Program-made: the position numbers and the translations under genes
DNA from: Syngnathus acus
Taxonomy: Eukaryota > Chordata > Actinopteri > Syngnathiformes > Syngnathidae
Direction: 5' to 3'
Assembly (NCBI RefSeq): GCF_901709675.1
Contig: NC_051089.1
Coordinates: forward strand, 13,877,976 to 13,941,975
Length of the DNA stretch: 64,000 nucleotides
The notes under the pieces: model-generated
The model's database searches: none
The model's input: only the letters and a program-made list of their open reading frames with translations
Told to the model about the DNA's origin: nothing
Shown: piece after piece, positions 1 through 19,390 of the stretch
How the letters are laid out: every line of letters starts with the position of its first letter
How positions within the stretch are numbered: the first letter of the stretch is position 1

Positions 1-2889
1 TGAAACGAGCTCGCCGTAATTGTGCTCATTGATTTTAATCCTGGATCTAAACATGCCGAGCCAATGAATCAACGTAGAAACATTCATGCATCGGCAACAA
101 AAAAGCTCATTGGAGTAACATCTTTTGTGACGGATCGATTCGGTGAGGATGCATAATGCTATGCTTGATAGTTCAGCACTCCCATGAGCAGCAGAAGCAT
201 TTGTTCGTGGTTTGTCTTTAAAAGGCCTTATTTGTGCCGCCACACTGACAAACCATCTAACACAGAAACGGCTTCTTTGGGGGTAATTAAACTTGGGTCA
301 AGGCTGATTCATGACCCGTTTGACTGACATGACATACTCCGTTGTCTGTGCTCATTTGTAAATCTGCATGCTCATGCACACAAACGCAGAGATTATCATT
401 GACATTTCCAATCTCACATTGGATGCAGCCGGGTCGTTTGCTCCATGTGTGAGGCTGCAGTGGAGCCATCCAGAAAATGAACACACTGAGAATGTCTCTA
501 TTCGTAAAGGACCTGCGTGGCACGATGACGTCAAGGCGACTATCCCAGCGGAGGAAACAGATTGACCCAGCCGGGCAACACTTGCCAATTATTCACCGAG
601 CCTCACGTTTGGCCCAAAGCTGTTCTTCGTCGCTCCCTTTGTAGCCACCACTTGCAGTATTCATGAATACAAACGTGCACCAAGACTCCATGTGAGTCAC
701 CTGCATACATTACCATTCACTTCACAAACACAAAACATCCCCAGTGTGTTTCTGTGAGCTGCAGTTTTCAGGAGTATCTCGCAAAAGGCGTGGATTGTGT
801 ATGCCTCTGATTCGCCATACACAAACATGCAGCACACTGCAAAATGGGGCTGGTATTATTGAATGTTTTCAGAATCGATGAATGGAATATTTCGATGCAG
901 CGCGGTGCAAAATGGGAATGTCAGTATGGTTTATTTTCAGATTCGATTAATCGAATAATTCGATAATTTTATTTTGCATTGAAGTGTATTTTCTAAAACA
1001 TTTTCCCCAATTACTGTTCATCAAACAATTGGACGCGTTCCATTCACATTAGAAGTTGGATTTGTTGTTGTGAAACAGTACATATATTTAATAAAAACGT
1101 TTTTTTTTTTCATTTTAAATATCAACATTACCAAAAATTCCAAATTAAGTATCACACCCTGCAGTGTGGCAATTTAAACGAAGCCAATTTGTCTCCCTTT
1201 AAATAGTCACGCTTATTGATTGCAAGCAATTTAAAGAAGACAACTTGGTTGAACATATCCTCTTCAAAGTATGTAAACATTGTGACGTCATTTATAGGGT
1301 GCAGCTTTTTTGGCGGCAAAAACAACCAGTATGATCGCTTGAAACCCAGTTAGCATATTTTCTCAGAGCTTTTACGTAGGTGGGGATGCTAAAAACATCA
1401 TTTACAAAAACGTCATTTGAGTGAAGAAGTCAGTAAACTCAAATGGCACTTTAAAAAGTTGACTGAGTGATGGGACGATATTTATCGACCCCTACGCCCT
1501 CACATAGTACATAATGGAGGGACAATTTAACAGGACTGCCCACTGTGCAATTGCCGGACATTTATAGAAAAAAACGAGTGTTGATACCAAAGATAAAGTG
1601 AAGGCCTGTAAATCATTAGAGGCCTCTACCTCCCTATGTCTCGAATAGACACGATTTACAATATAACAACTTGAGCAATGAATTTTGTGTCCCGCAGTCA
1701 CAAGGGCTGCCGAGTCAACGACAGGGACAGAAGACGAGCACGTACGGCATTGACAATCATCAATTTCAACATTTTATGATAGTATATTTCATGTTAAATC
1801 TTACCTAATGTAAAGTGTGCACTGCAAACATGAGTGATGATGATACACTCAGTCCGGTGCTCTCACTGAATCGCATTCAGCAACAGTCTGCGATTTCTCT
1901 TACTGGAGGAGGCTGTGATGATAGAATTTCAAATGTTTGTTATTACGGTTCAGACAACCAAAAACACAAAATTTTTCGACATAAAAGTAGCAGTGCTTAC
2001 TTCTGGCTTCTGTTCCGTTGCCTCCAGCTGCCTCTAGCAACGTAGGCCATGAAGAGGTGTTGACTATGTTTCAATATTTTCGAGATGTACCATCATTTTC
2101 GTAGAAGCCTGTTTCATTTGTTTTCATTGTTTAAATTTGACAATTTATTTTTATTTAGTATTTCTTTTGTGAGATTGAAGCTAATTCTGTGACCATTTTG
2201 TACAAGTGTGTATATTACCATGTTGCATGTTAATAAAAAGAGATTTGGATTGCCGTTTCACCTTTCCATTTACAAACGTGTCTTTTTTCCTCAATGGACC
2301 ACCCACACAAACACAAGTGGCAGCATTGAGCACGCCACACAAGGACATTTCAAGGACTTCCCTCACCGCTGTGTTCCAATCCAACTACAGTCTCAGTTTG
2401 TTTCTATTTAAGTCCTGTAATTGCCTTTGAAACTATAATTTGATCATGTGACAGTAATGGCGACTGTCTGCCGCACACGTGACGTCACCCGGCGAAACAT
2501 GTTTTCCCCGTGATGCTTCAATCCAGCATGTCGTTCCTTCCAAGTCTCGGTTGCTCATAGAGCTGGGTGTTTTTCATGACTTGAGATGAGGCTGTGCAGA
2601 AGAGAACACGTCCAACTGAGCCCTCTGATTACAGACTCTATTTATCAGCTCTGCCAAGATTGGTGGCCATGTAGGAGGCCTTGCTACTTGGCTTCAAAAA
2701 CATTTTAAATGTAGCCTGCAGCTCGCTGCAACTTTGATGTGCTCTGCTTTTAAATTATCTATGCAATCTATACATTACTGATATAATATTGCTGCAAAAA
2801 AGGGCGGCCAAATGTTTTAACAAACCAGTCCAAATTCCCCTATATACGTACACTGTACATTCTTTACAGATTCAAAATGGCAGCATGGC

Positions 2890-2990
2890 GAATGTATGTT
2901 TTACATGTCTGCCTCACAGTTGGCAGGGCCCAGGTTCGAATCTCAGCTCAATCCATCTTTACATGTTTATCATGTGCGGGTTTCCATATG
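2890..2990 (+). repeat. Degenerate tRNA-like SINE fragment
   Basis: The segment keeps the pattern gtctgcctcacagtt followed by a B-box-like aggttcgaatctcag, then remnants of the tgtttatcatgtgcgggttt part. It is a decayed copy of the family best seen at 48208-48424. Its ends are uncertain. Confidence 0.5.
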
Positions 2991-3384
2991 CTTGCCTTTA
3001 ACAAAAACACTTTGAGAGATTAAACCTGCTCGTGCCTCACATTTGATAACACACGATTTCCTATCACTAGAGTCCATTCATCGTCTCCCACTTGATAATT
3101 CTCCAGCTGCATCCCCTGCTTTGTGGCAAAATGAATACTACTCAAGAGAGTGGCAGAGAGTGTCTTGGTGGTCGCTGCAGTAATCTCGCGTCAGTCGGCA
3201 GTATTGATCCGTGACGCTATCCAGTCCACTCAGGCACGTTTGCAGGACCACTGCAGCAACAGCAGCCATCATGATAGGCAAAGAGCCTCTTGGCATTCGC
3301 TCGGACAGTGTTTAGAGTATCGACGTTATCTCACAGGATGTTATCGGCCATTTTGTATCGCGCTAGTCCTTTTTAGGGTAGTGA

Positions 3385-3490
3385 GTGAGCTGGCGCCTAT
3401 CCCAGACGACTCTGGGGAAAAAGGCGGTCGTACACCCGGGATTGGTCTCCAGCCATTTGGAAGGAAACCAGAGTACATGCACACGCAACA
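3385..3490 (-). repeat. Degenerate SINE-like fragment, reverse orientation
   Basis: The sequence gagctggcgcctatcccag, followed by a ggcggtcgtacaccc-like stretch, ggtctccagcc and ggaaaccagagtac, is the reverse complement of the 3' part of the common teleost repeat seen at 48208-48424. The open frame that spans it is not a gene. Confidence 0.5.
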
Positions 3491-3666
3491 CAGGAAGCCC
3501 AGAAGCAGGTGGCTTTTCTGCTCTTCACTCTTAAAACGGCTGGGTCAAAAGTAACAAGACAGAGCCACTGCTGGATTGCTAATAGCAAGTGCATTGGATT
3601 GAGGATTTGACACAGCACCTTGGGTCAATTGATCTAACTAGAGGTTAAAAAAAAGAATTCAAAGAA

Positions 3667-3682
3667 ATGGGTTACCACAGGA
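3667..3682. repeat. Target-site duplication, left copy
   Basis: The sequence atgggttaccacagga is repeated exactly at 4384-4399, on the other side of the LINE relic. The first few bases (atgg) could partly be shared with the tail repeat, so the true duplication is about 12-16 bp. Confidence 0.85.
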
Positions 3683-4383
3683 TCGGGGATGAGATCCTGC
3701 CCCAAGTGGAGGACTTCAAGTATCTTGGGGTCTTGTTCACGAGTGAGGGCAGGATGGAGCGCGAGATTGACAGGCGGATCAGTGCAGCGTCGGCAGTAAT
3801 GCGGACTCTGTACCGGTCTGTCGTGGTGAAGAGAGAGCTGGGCCAAAAGGCAAAGCTTTCAATTTACCAGTCGATCTATGCTCCTACCCTCACCTATGGT
3901 CACGAGCTATGGGTCGTGACCGAAAAAACGAGATCCCGGATACAAGCGGCCGAAATGAGTTTCCTCCGCAGGGTGTCCGGGCTCTCCCTTAGAGATAAGG
4001 TGAGAAGCTCGGTCATCCGGGAGAGACTCTGAGTACAGCCGCTGCTCCTCCATGTTGAGAGGAGCCAGATGAGGTGGCTCAGGCATCTCATCAGGATGCC
4101 TCCTGGACGCCTCCCTGGGGAGACTGTCTCAGCTGGCCTGGGAACATCTTGGGATCCCCCGGGATGAGCTGGATGAAGTGACTGGGGAGAGAAAGTCTGG
4201 GAGTCCCTCCTAAAGCTGCTGCCCCCGCGACCCGACCCCGGATAAGCGGAAGAAGATGGATGGATGGATGGATGGATGGATGGATGGATGGATGGATGGA
4301 TGGATGGATGGATGGATGGATGGATGGATGGATGGATGGATGGATGGATGGATGGATGGATGGATGGATGGATGGATGGATGG
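3683..4383 (+). mobile_element. 5'-truncated RTE-clade (Rex3-like) LINE relic
   Basis: Translation from about 3683 gives the C-terminal end of a non-LTR reverse transcriptase ORF: motifs such as [32 protein letters not shown] and [20 protein letters not shown], typical of Rex3/RTE elements in fish. A TGA stop at 4030-4032 interrupts the frame; recognisable sequence ([20 protein letters not shown]) continues after it, and the GRRPRGRPRT-type segment expected next is missing. The element ends in a run of atgg units, as expected for RTE elements, which have very short repeat-rich 3' UTRs. The 5' end including the endonuclease and catalytic RT motifs is absent, so the copy is dead on arrival. A direct repeat of 16 bp flanks it. 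Confidence 0.85.
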
Positions 4384-4388
4384 ATGGG
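4255..4388. repeat. (ATGG)n tetranucleotide tail
   Basis: About 33 near-perfect units of atgg form the 3' tail of the LINE. All frames are open, giving artefactual Met-Asp-Gly-Trp or Ile-His-Pro-Ser repeats. No protein should be annotated here. Confidence 0.95.
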
Positions 4389-4399
4389 TTACCACAGGA
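4384..4399. repeat. Target-site duplication, right copy
   Basis: Exact match to 3667-3682, placed directly after the tetranucleotide tail of the LINE relic. Host sequence diverges on either side of the repeat. Confidence 0.85.
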
Positions 4400-7300
4400 G
4401 TCACCGCAGCAAGTCATTCACATGGTACGTTTGTCAGTTTTCACACTACAGTAGACGCAAGCCACCCTTTTTCACAGGTGGGCCATCCACCTTGACCAGC
4501 ATTTGAACACTGATGCCCGTGTATAAAGTCAGCTGTTACACACTAATCCACAACCCAGTCGCCGCTGATGTTTTCTAAGAATGTTACATCACCTTAAGAA
4601 CTTTGTCCGAAATGGCCACCAGCTTCAGCTCTTCAACCCAATCTGCTGAGTGAAAAATATTTAACCCAACATCGAGTAAAAGTAACTACCTAAATCAGCC
4701 ACAAAATCAACAGCCAGCCAGCGAGTGGGTTACGAAAACGAGACAGCATTTTTTTTGGGTGTGAATGTGAAATGTTATACAAATAGGTAACGGGCAAGAA
4801 ATTCCTATAAAAATGACATTATGCAGTGCAACGTTTTTGTGAAACTAATCGGTCAATTTCTATAAGAAGAGAAATGATCTATTTTTAGGTATTGGACATG
4901 GGAAAATATGCAATACACCTCCCATAAATTGCCTCATGTCTATTTCTTCACAAAGTCTATGAGTGGCATGCCTGTGAAGTGGTGCGAGAAGAATGGAGCT
5001 GTTGTTGATGCCCTAATGAAAGGCTCCTTCCTCTCTAAAGACGATGCACTTTGGTGACTCGCAGCATATGCGCCAATGACACAATCACTGAGCCCGTGGC
5101 AGCCGAGTCAGATAAAGCTGCTCCACTAAGATGCCAGCAGGGGGTCTTTGAGCTGTCTCCGGCAGATGAGCAGAGGGAGGAATTTTGGGAGACGGTGCTC
5201 AGAGCAAACAAGCAAACAGTGTGTGCAGATAAACAACAATAGCAAAAAGCATGCGGTGCCCGCTACTGAGTGGCCTCAATTGAAATGCAAAGCTTTGCTC
5301 CTTCGCTTCCTCGCACAGCGATGAGTAGAAGGCTTCCCAAGCATCGTTACGCTGATTCAAACAGCAACCTTCACTTTTTTTTTTTTTTAATCACGCATTA
5401 ATAGCGTCATCGTGAAATGTGGTAAGAGTGCAAAACTAATCATCAGGCCTGTCTCTCTCTCGTGCCTACTCCGTGGCGTGTCTATGCTATAATTTAACTT
5501 CAAGCACAAACGCTGGCTTATGTATAAATCAGACATCAATAGAATTGCTAAAGGGCAACCACAACCGACAGAGCAGTCTTTGTCAAGACTTGATAAGGCT
5601 CTGTTTTCTCTTGTTAACCATATTGTCAGCCTGACCTCATTTTTGGTAAGCAAAAACATGCAGTGCACAAGTTGGAAGACAAATATACAAACTGCATTGG
5701 TGTTATAGAGGCGCCGAACTGAAAAAGAAAATTGGAGCTTTAACATTGTAAAGTTGCATGAATTGAAATTGATTTAAGTTAGGTAATTGGTTGTTTGTGT
5801 GGGAAATTTGGCATGTCATTCATTATTTTTCTCATCACCTCATTCTTACCTCATTTATTCTTTAATTCATTTTTTGTGAGATTTCATAAAAGTATGACTT
5901 AATTTTTGTAACATTATATTACATCTTTTTTATTTGTTCTTTTAGCCGGAATGTTCAATCATAATTTTTCAAAGTTAACATTTTTATTGTTTTTGTAATG
6001 CTTTTATTACAGCCCTAAAACCAGTTATGTAACAAATGTATGATACATACAAATAAACCAATTCCCCATAAAGGAAGTTATGCCAATTAAAAATATTTTT
6101 AAGAGCTATATGAATTGATCACTTTGCTAAAGTAGTGAGCCACTTTGCTTTACAACTGAATAACTAAACTGCTTTCTCGATAACATTTATAGGGCAGCAC
6201 TATAAATTCTTCCATATTAAAGAGGCAAAAACACCTCTGTGATGTGGAAGTGGCACAACACAGCAGACTGTTGGAGAACAGATCACAACTAATGCTTGAA
6301 TTATTGAAGTTTTGAGCCACTGTCGGCATTTCAGTAAACACTGAAAAAGTGCTTTTTCTCAACAGTACAAATTACCTTATCTCCTCTACATAGTTCTTTA
6401 CTTGCATTTGAACTTGACCATGAAATTGGCCTCAAAGGAAAAACATCTGCGTTTATAATTAAGATATATTCAAGTTTTGGGCTGATCATATCCTTTGAAG
6501 CGAGAAGATTACAAATCAGGTCAGCTCTCCAAAGCTCCACTTCGCCGTGTTACAAGTACATCTGCTTTACAGCCTGACTGTAAACACTACCATCTCTCTT
6601 AAATCTAATTTTCAATTGGACTGCCATGTTCCAGGTGTCAGCCACCAGCACTGCTGAGAGACGAAGACGTGTTCCACTGGGAAATTTGGTTCGCACTCTA
6701 TTTGCTGTCCCCCAGTTACAACTTGGACGCCAAGCGTGGCCGTAAACATGTCTCGTTACAAACAAGCGCAGGCAGCCACATGAGAGAAACAGCTTTTTAT
6801 GAGATGAGGAGGAAACTTAGATGATCTGTGAATTGGATCCGCTTAATTATCTGGAAAAGGTGATCTCTTTTTATGTCATTTATAGAAATATACATCACAC
6901 AACCATCCAGGACTTGTTTCCATTCAGCGTTTTAGCTAAATGCTGGTCTCCACTCACCTATGACATGATGTAAACATGCACTGTACATCTGTCTGTCAAC
7001 TCACATACACTTGATCTGTCCATTTAAATGTGCAAAACTTTCATGCATTTGCAGATAAATGTCACATGGGTTGTGTAACCTTCCCCACTTTTTTTAGGAG
7101 CTTCTAAAATGAACAACCTAAATAGCAAACTGGTCCCATAGGGAAACTTACATCGCTCCTGATAGCCATTCTGTCGCTGCTGAACCTGATATTTATTAAA
7201 TCAAGTGTCAAGGTTCATCATCTAACTATAAGCAGGAACGTTGCTATAAGGACACGTTTCACTTTTCTGAGTGAGCTGAGATGTCCGTATTATGCATTGT

Positions 7301-8180
7301 TTTAACGGTTTTGAACCGTCTTTTGTGTTAGAACCGTGGAAAACCTCTTTTTATTTAAGTCTTGCCTCAACTATTTACCAACCATCCTGTTTGTCATTTC
7401 ACAGCAAAACTGTGAAAGCAAAAAAATCTTGGTGAAGATCCAAGAGCAGCATGGATAGTTCTAACCGCTGACCACTGACTTAGGTATGGAATTAAGAAAT
7501 GCAAAAAAACCTGAAAATACTCGTTCTTCTTTATTTTTTTTATGCAGACCAGTGTGATCAGACTACTACATTTGAAATAGTAAGGCGTTAAGAGTAGTTA
7601 ATTACTTCAAATGGCTGTTATAATTAAGTTATAATCATAATCAGCATCACTGTTGGTAGATGCCACTGATATTTGGATTGGGGCGGCTTTCGCAGGCGAT
7701 GTGAAATGTAAAAAGATGAGGAATGGCAAAGCAACGTTCCACAAATAAGTGCAGCAACTCACAGGGCATCAAGCAGCTCTGTTCAGCACAACCACTTAAG
7801 GCATGCAGCGTGCTTAATGACAACTCCAATCTCTTGGTTACCTCAGCAGCATATGTAAATATGATTCGCTAGACTGCAGTTCAATCAGGAAAGATCCAAA
7901 GAGAATGTGTCAAAGAGGTTGAGGAGCTCTGTGGTCAGTCAGGATGCCGTCATCTTGATGGGCCCTGTCAGCCACAGACATCCACTCTGGGATGATGTGA
8001 TGTGGCGCACTGCCGCTCATCAACTTGGGTGAACAGGCAATCGCGATGAAGACGAGGTGACAGGTAAAAGACGACGGGCGAGCCACTGAAATGACAGCTG
8101 ACACTTTTGATGACGTGACTCAAGTGGGCATGTGGATGTCCTCAGTTAGCGGATTGGATTGGACAAAAGTGAGGGAGAGG

Positions 8181-8213
8181 GTGTGTGTGTGTGTGTGTGT
8201 TGTTGTTGTTGTT
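8181..8213. repeat. (GT)n/(TGT)n microsatellite
   Basis: About ten gt units run directly into four or five tgt units. Confidence 0.9.
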
Positions 8214-8401
8214 AACATACTCACTTTTCAAAACAAGACTAAAGTGATCATTTTGACTGATTTGAACAGGTCAAGCATCCTTGCCATGGATTACCAAAGT
8301 TATTGTTACTCATTGTAGGAATCCTTGACAGCAAGCTACCATATCCAAACATTTAACATGCAATATGTTGAAAATAAATGTACGTTCTTGGCCTTTTAAC
8401 A

Positions 8402-8407
8402 TTTATT
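8402..8407 (-). terminator. Candidate BBS4 polyadenylation signal
   Basis: The plus strand reads tttatt, which is AATAAA on the coding strand, about 530 bp after the BBS4 stop. It is the first canonical hexamer I noticed downstream. No transcript data confirm its use. Confidence 0.45.
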
Positions 8408-8937
8408 GATTGCAAATGCAAACCTGTCACCAGCTACTGAATGAAGGACCGGAAAATCAATAAATAAGCACAAGAGGTAGGAAATCTGTACACCACTCTT
8501 GAATGTCATTTGGAAATGCATTACTCTATATACTCATGACATTTGACATATATAATTTTCTGTTTGGACCTGACAAAAACATTTCTATTTATATCACAAA
8601 GCATTATAATCGTGTAAGCATCTTTGTACAACACTGATATTTATCTTAGCAGCATGCGTTTCCACTCCCGTCAACCCACTGTTTGAAATTCGATCGTCTC
8701 GGGTACAAACAAGTATATATTTTTTTGTAAACAACGTTAAACAATTGCTTGTTTAGACCATTTCATGACCACCAAGTGAGAGTGCCGGAAAAAAGAAAAA
8801 CCGCCTATTTTACTGAAAAGCAAAACACTCACCCTATGCAGCTACACCTCATGATTTAGAGAGTTCGAATGCTAAATCTTCCTTCTCAACAGGGGGGGTG
8901 AATTTGGACAACATGGCGACGATCCCTCCATATGAAT

Positions 8938-17420
<8,483 letters not shown>

Positions 17421-17560
17421 CTTGAAGCCTTCAAAGATAGAAGCTAGATGTTGCCATGGATACAAGTGGGGAAGGCGGAGTTGAGCAGCCTATGGAAAGT
17501 ACGCCCCCTACAGGGTCTCGGAGTTACTTTTTCTTTGCGCGTTTCTACTGAGGATACCTA
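17421..17560 (-). promoter_or_regulatory. BBS4 promoter and 5' leader region
   Basis: This short stretch upstream of the BBS4 ATG carries an X-box-like site (17450-17463) and a CpG-containing patch. No TATA box stands out, as is usual for ciliary housekeeping genes. The transcription start itself cannot be placed from sequence. Confidence 0.5.
17450..17463. promoter_or_regulatory. RFX X-box-like motif in BBS4 promoter
   Basis: The sequence gttgccatggatac matches the RFX palindrome GTTGCC-N2-GGCAAC in the whole left half and in four of six right-half positions. It lies 30 bp upstream of the ATG. RFX/DAF-19 control of BBS genes through promoter X-boxes is established in animals; use of this site is inferred. 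Confidence 0.7.
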
Positions 17561-17779
17561 CCGACTGAACATAACTTGTAAAAATGAGACACTCGAAGTG
17601 GTTCAAGGAAAGGGTTGGATGCGGAAGCGAATATTTCGAATTCTAAACTGTTCGTTTCTCTGCTCTGTACGTGCAGAAGCCGGGGTTTAATAAATAATAA
17701 CCCCTCCCAATATCAAATAATACAATTTGGATGACATCATTCTGGACGACACAACACCGATACTAAGATTAAGGAGGGA

Positions 17780-17785
17780 TTTATT
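17780..17785 (-). terminator. Candidate distal SCAMP2 polyadenylation signal
   Basis: The plus strand tttatt reads AATAAA on the coding strand, 1.6 kb after the SCAMP2 stop. A proximal alternative lies at 18658-18663. Confidence 0.4.
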
Positions 17786-18657
17786 CAATCAACTGTCCCA
17801 TCAGAAGCCCTAAAAATAAAAATATATGAACAATTTTTCCAACATACCTACATACATACAACATACCTAAGAAAAAAACATTTCTCAAGACAAAAGAGAA
17901 AGAAAAGTGATACAACAATCTAAAAAATAAAAAAAAATACGGAAATAGGTAGGTTCCATCTGTTTAAGGCACAGGCACAAAAAAATTTGCTTGGATTTAG
18001 AGTGCTTTAATAGTGACAACGAAGATTGAGATTATGCTAATTTAAAATACATTCTGCGGCCTTGTAATTGTTTTCTGTACACAGAGAGTTCGCCACCCAT
18101 AAATATTCTCTACCCTTCGAAGGTAAAGGTGAAGTATTTTGAGGGCATCCTTCATTTATCATCATCATCCTAGATCGGGAATTTTTGAACATTTGAAAGT
18201 AATTATCAATTCAGACTAAAGCTTCTACTTTTATTAAGATGACTAGCAGAAAAGAGAACAGCAGAATGTCAAGCCAAACGAGTGACACAGACACCAACCA
18301 GACTTGGAAATGCAATTTTTGATAAAATGGTGACTCGGAATAACTAGCAATAATATCAAATGTTTAAAAGCCATTGACTATTAAAGACAAGGCTGAATCG
18401 ACAATCAACGTCAAACGAGTTTTACATCGGTGAAATCTGTAATACAATTAGCAGTGTCTGGAAAATGGACACAAATATGTTCTTTTGCTCGTTAATCTAC
18501 TTTCTTGGTTATGGTTTGCATTCTCCCTGCAACAGTGAATAAACAAACATGTGCCACGCACTTTAAGATTCTAAACAGGCATGGAATTCTTGACAAATCA
18601 AAATGTATAAAATGCGATCATCTGTTTAAGACAACTTAATGTTGGCTTGTGAACAGT

Positions 18658-18663
18658 TTTATT
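18658..18663 (-). terminator. Candidate proximal SCAMP2 polyadenylation signal
   Basis: The plus strand tttatt reads AATAAA on the coding strand, about 730 bp after the stop codon. Confidence 0.35.
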
Positions 18664-19390
18664 TTCACCCTTCATTAAAGCCAGTAAGCAAAGAAATTCC
18701 TTCATTACTTATTAAAAGTATACACAAGAAAATATGCAAAAGTGGGCCATAGTAACAAGTAACCTTCCCCTAGAGATGCACTATTACCGAGGCTGTGCAT
18801 GCAGACTATGAAAATAATTGACCTCAGCCATCTGTTTTCACAAGTTTGGACCACAACATTTTCAGCTGCTAACCTGTTCTTTATCAGGGGTCCCTCGCTC
18901 AAGGCCAGAATTAACAATTTCACTTCATTTTTCCACTGTTACTCTGTATATGTATTCCTTCGTTATTAAAAATAAAAAATAATAACATAATACTACTGGC
19001 AGGATCTAAACTGCAAAACTAATTAAAGTGGGCTCTAAAAGTAGCACATTGACCTTACTGACATCCGAGTGTTTTTCTTGTGGTGATGCAATGTTAATAT
19101 GGCCTGCCTCCAATTCAGCGTTGTTTGATAACAGCCCAATTGTGTTGAGGTGTACTCACTGTAGAGTGCATTTCAAAGCATGAACAAGCCATAGATCACT
19201 CAAAAGCTATCATAGCTGGACTTGTAATTTTTTTAAATATAGCATACAACCATGTATAGCACATTTGTTTAACACAAACCACAACTATGTGGCAACACGA
19301 TTGTGATCATTGTGTTTCTTTTCCCAATTATCATGATATGTGCATCAAGGATGTGACAGGTTTAAGAGAACACGGGAAAAACGTCACGTT

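Larger units (their letters stand above)
1..8400. other. Intergenic region downstream of BBS4
   Basis: I found no gene here. Every open frame is short, lacks recognisable domains and has no splice-consistent partners. The stretch holds a LINE relic with a tetranucleotide tail (3683-4388), degenerate SINE-like fragments (about 2890-2990 and 3385-3490), a GT/TGT microsatellite near 8181-8213 and assorted AT-rich sequence. The frame at 5051-5242 resembles no family I know. Conserved noncoding elements could be present but cannot be judged from one sequence. Confidence 0.6.
17564..19390 (-). other. SCAMP2 3' UTR and BBS4-SCAMP2 intergenic stretch
   Basis: No coding potential is visible. Most of it is probably SCAMP2 3' UTR, because candidate AATAAA signals on the minus strand lie at 18658-18663 and 17780-17785. 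Use of the distal signal would bring the SCAMP2 transcript end to within about 330 bp of the BBS4 X-box. Confidence 0.45.

Noticed and set aside
3667-4032. Apparent 121-aa protein starting MGYHR
   Set aside because: It is the C-terminal fragment of a truncated reverse transcriptase, with its ATG in the host target duplication and a premature stop.
4256-4506. Open frames encoding Met-Asp-Gly-Trp or Ile-His-Pro-Ser repeats
   Set aside because: They are translations of the atgg tetranucleotide tail of the LINE relic.
5051-5242. 63-codon plus-strand frame with moderate codon-like composition
   Set aside because: No recognisable family, no splice partners and no start context; kept only as unassigned intergenic sequence.
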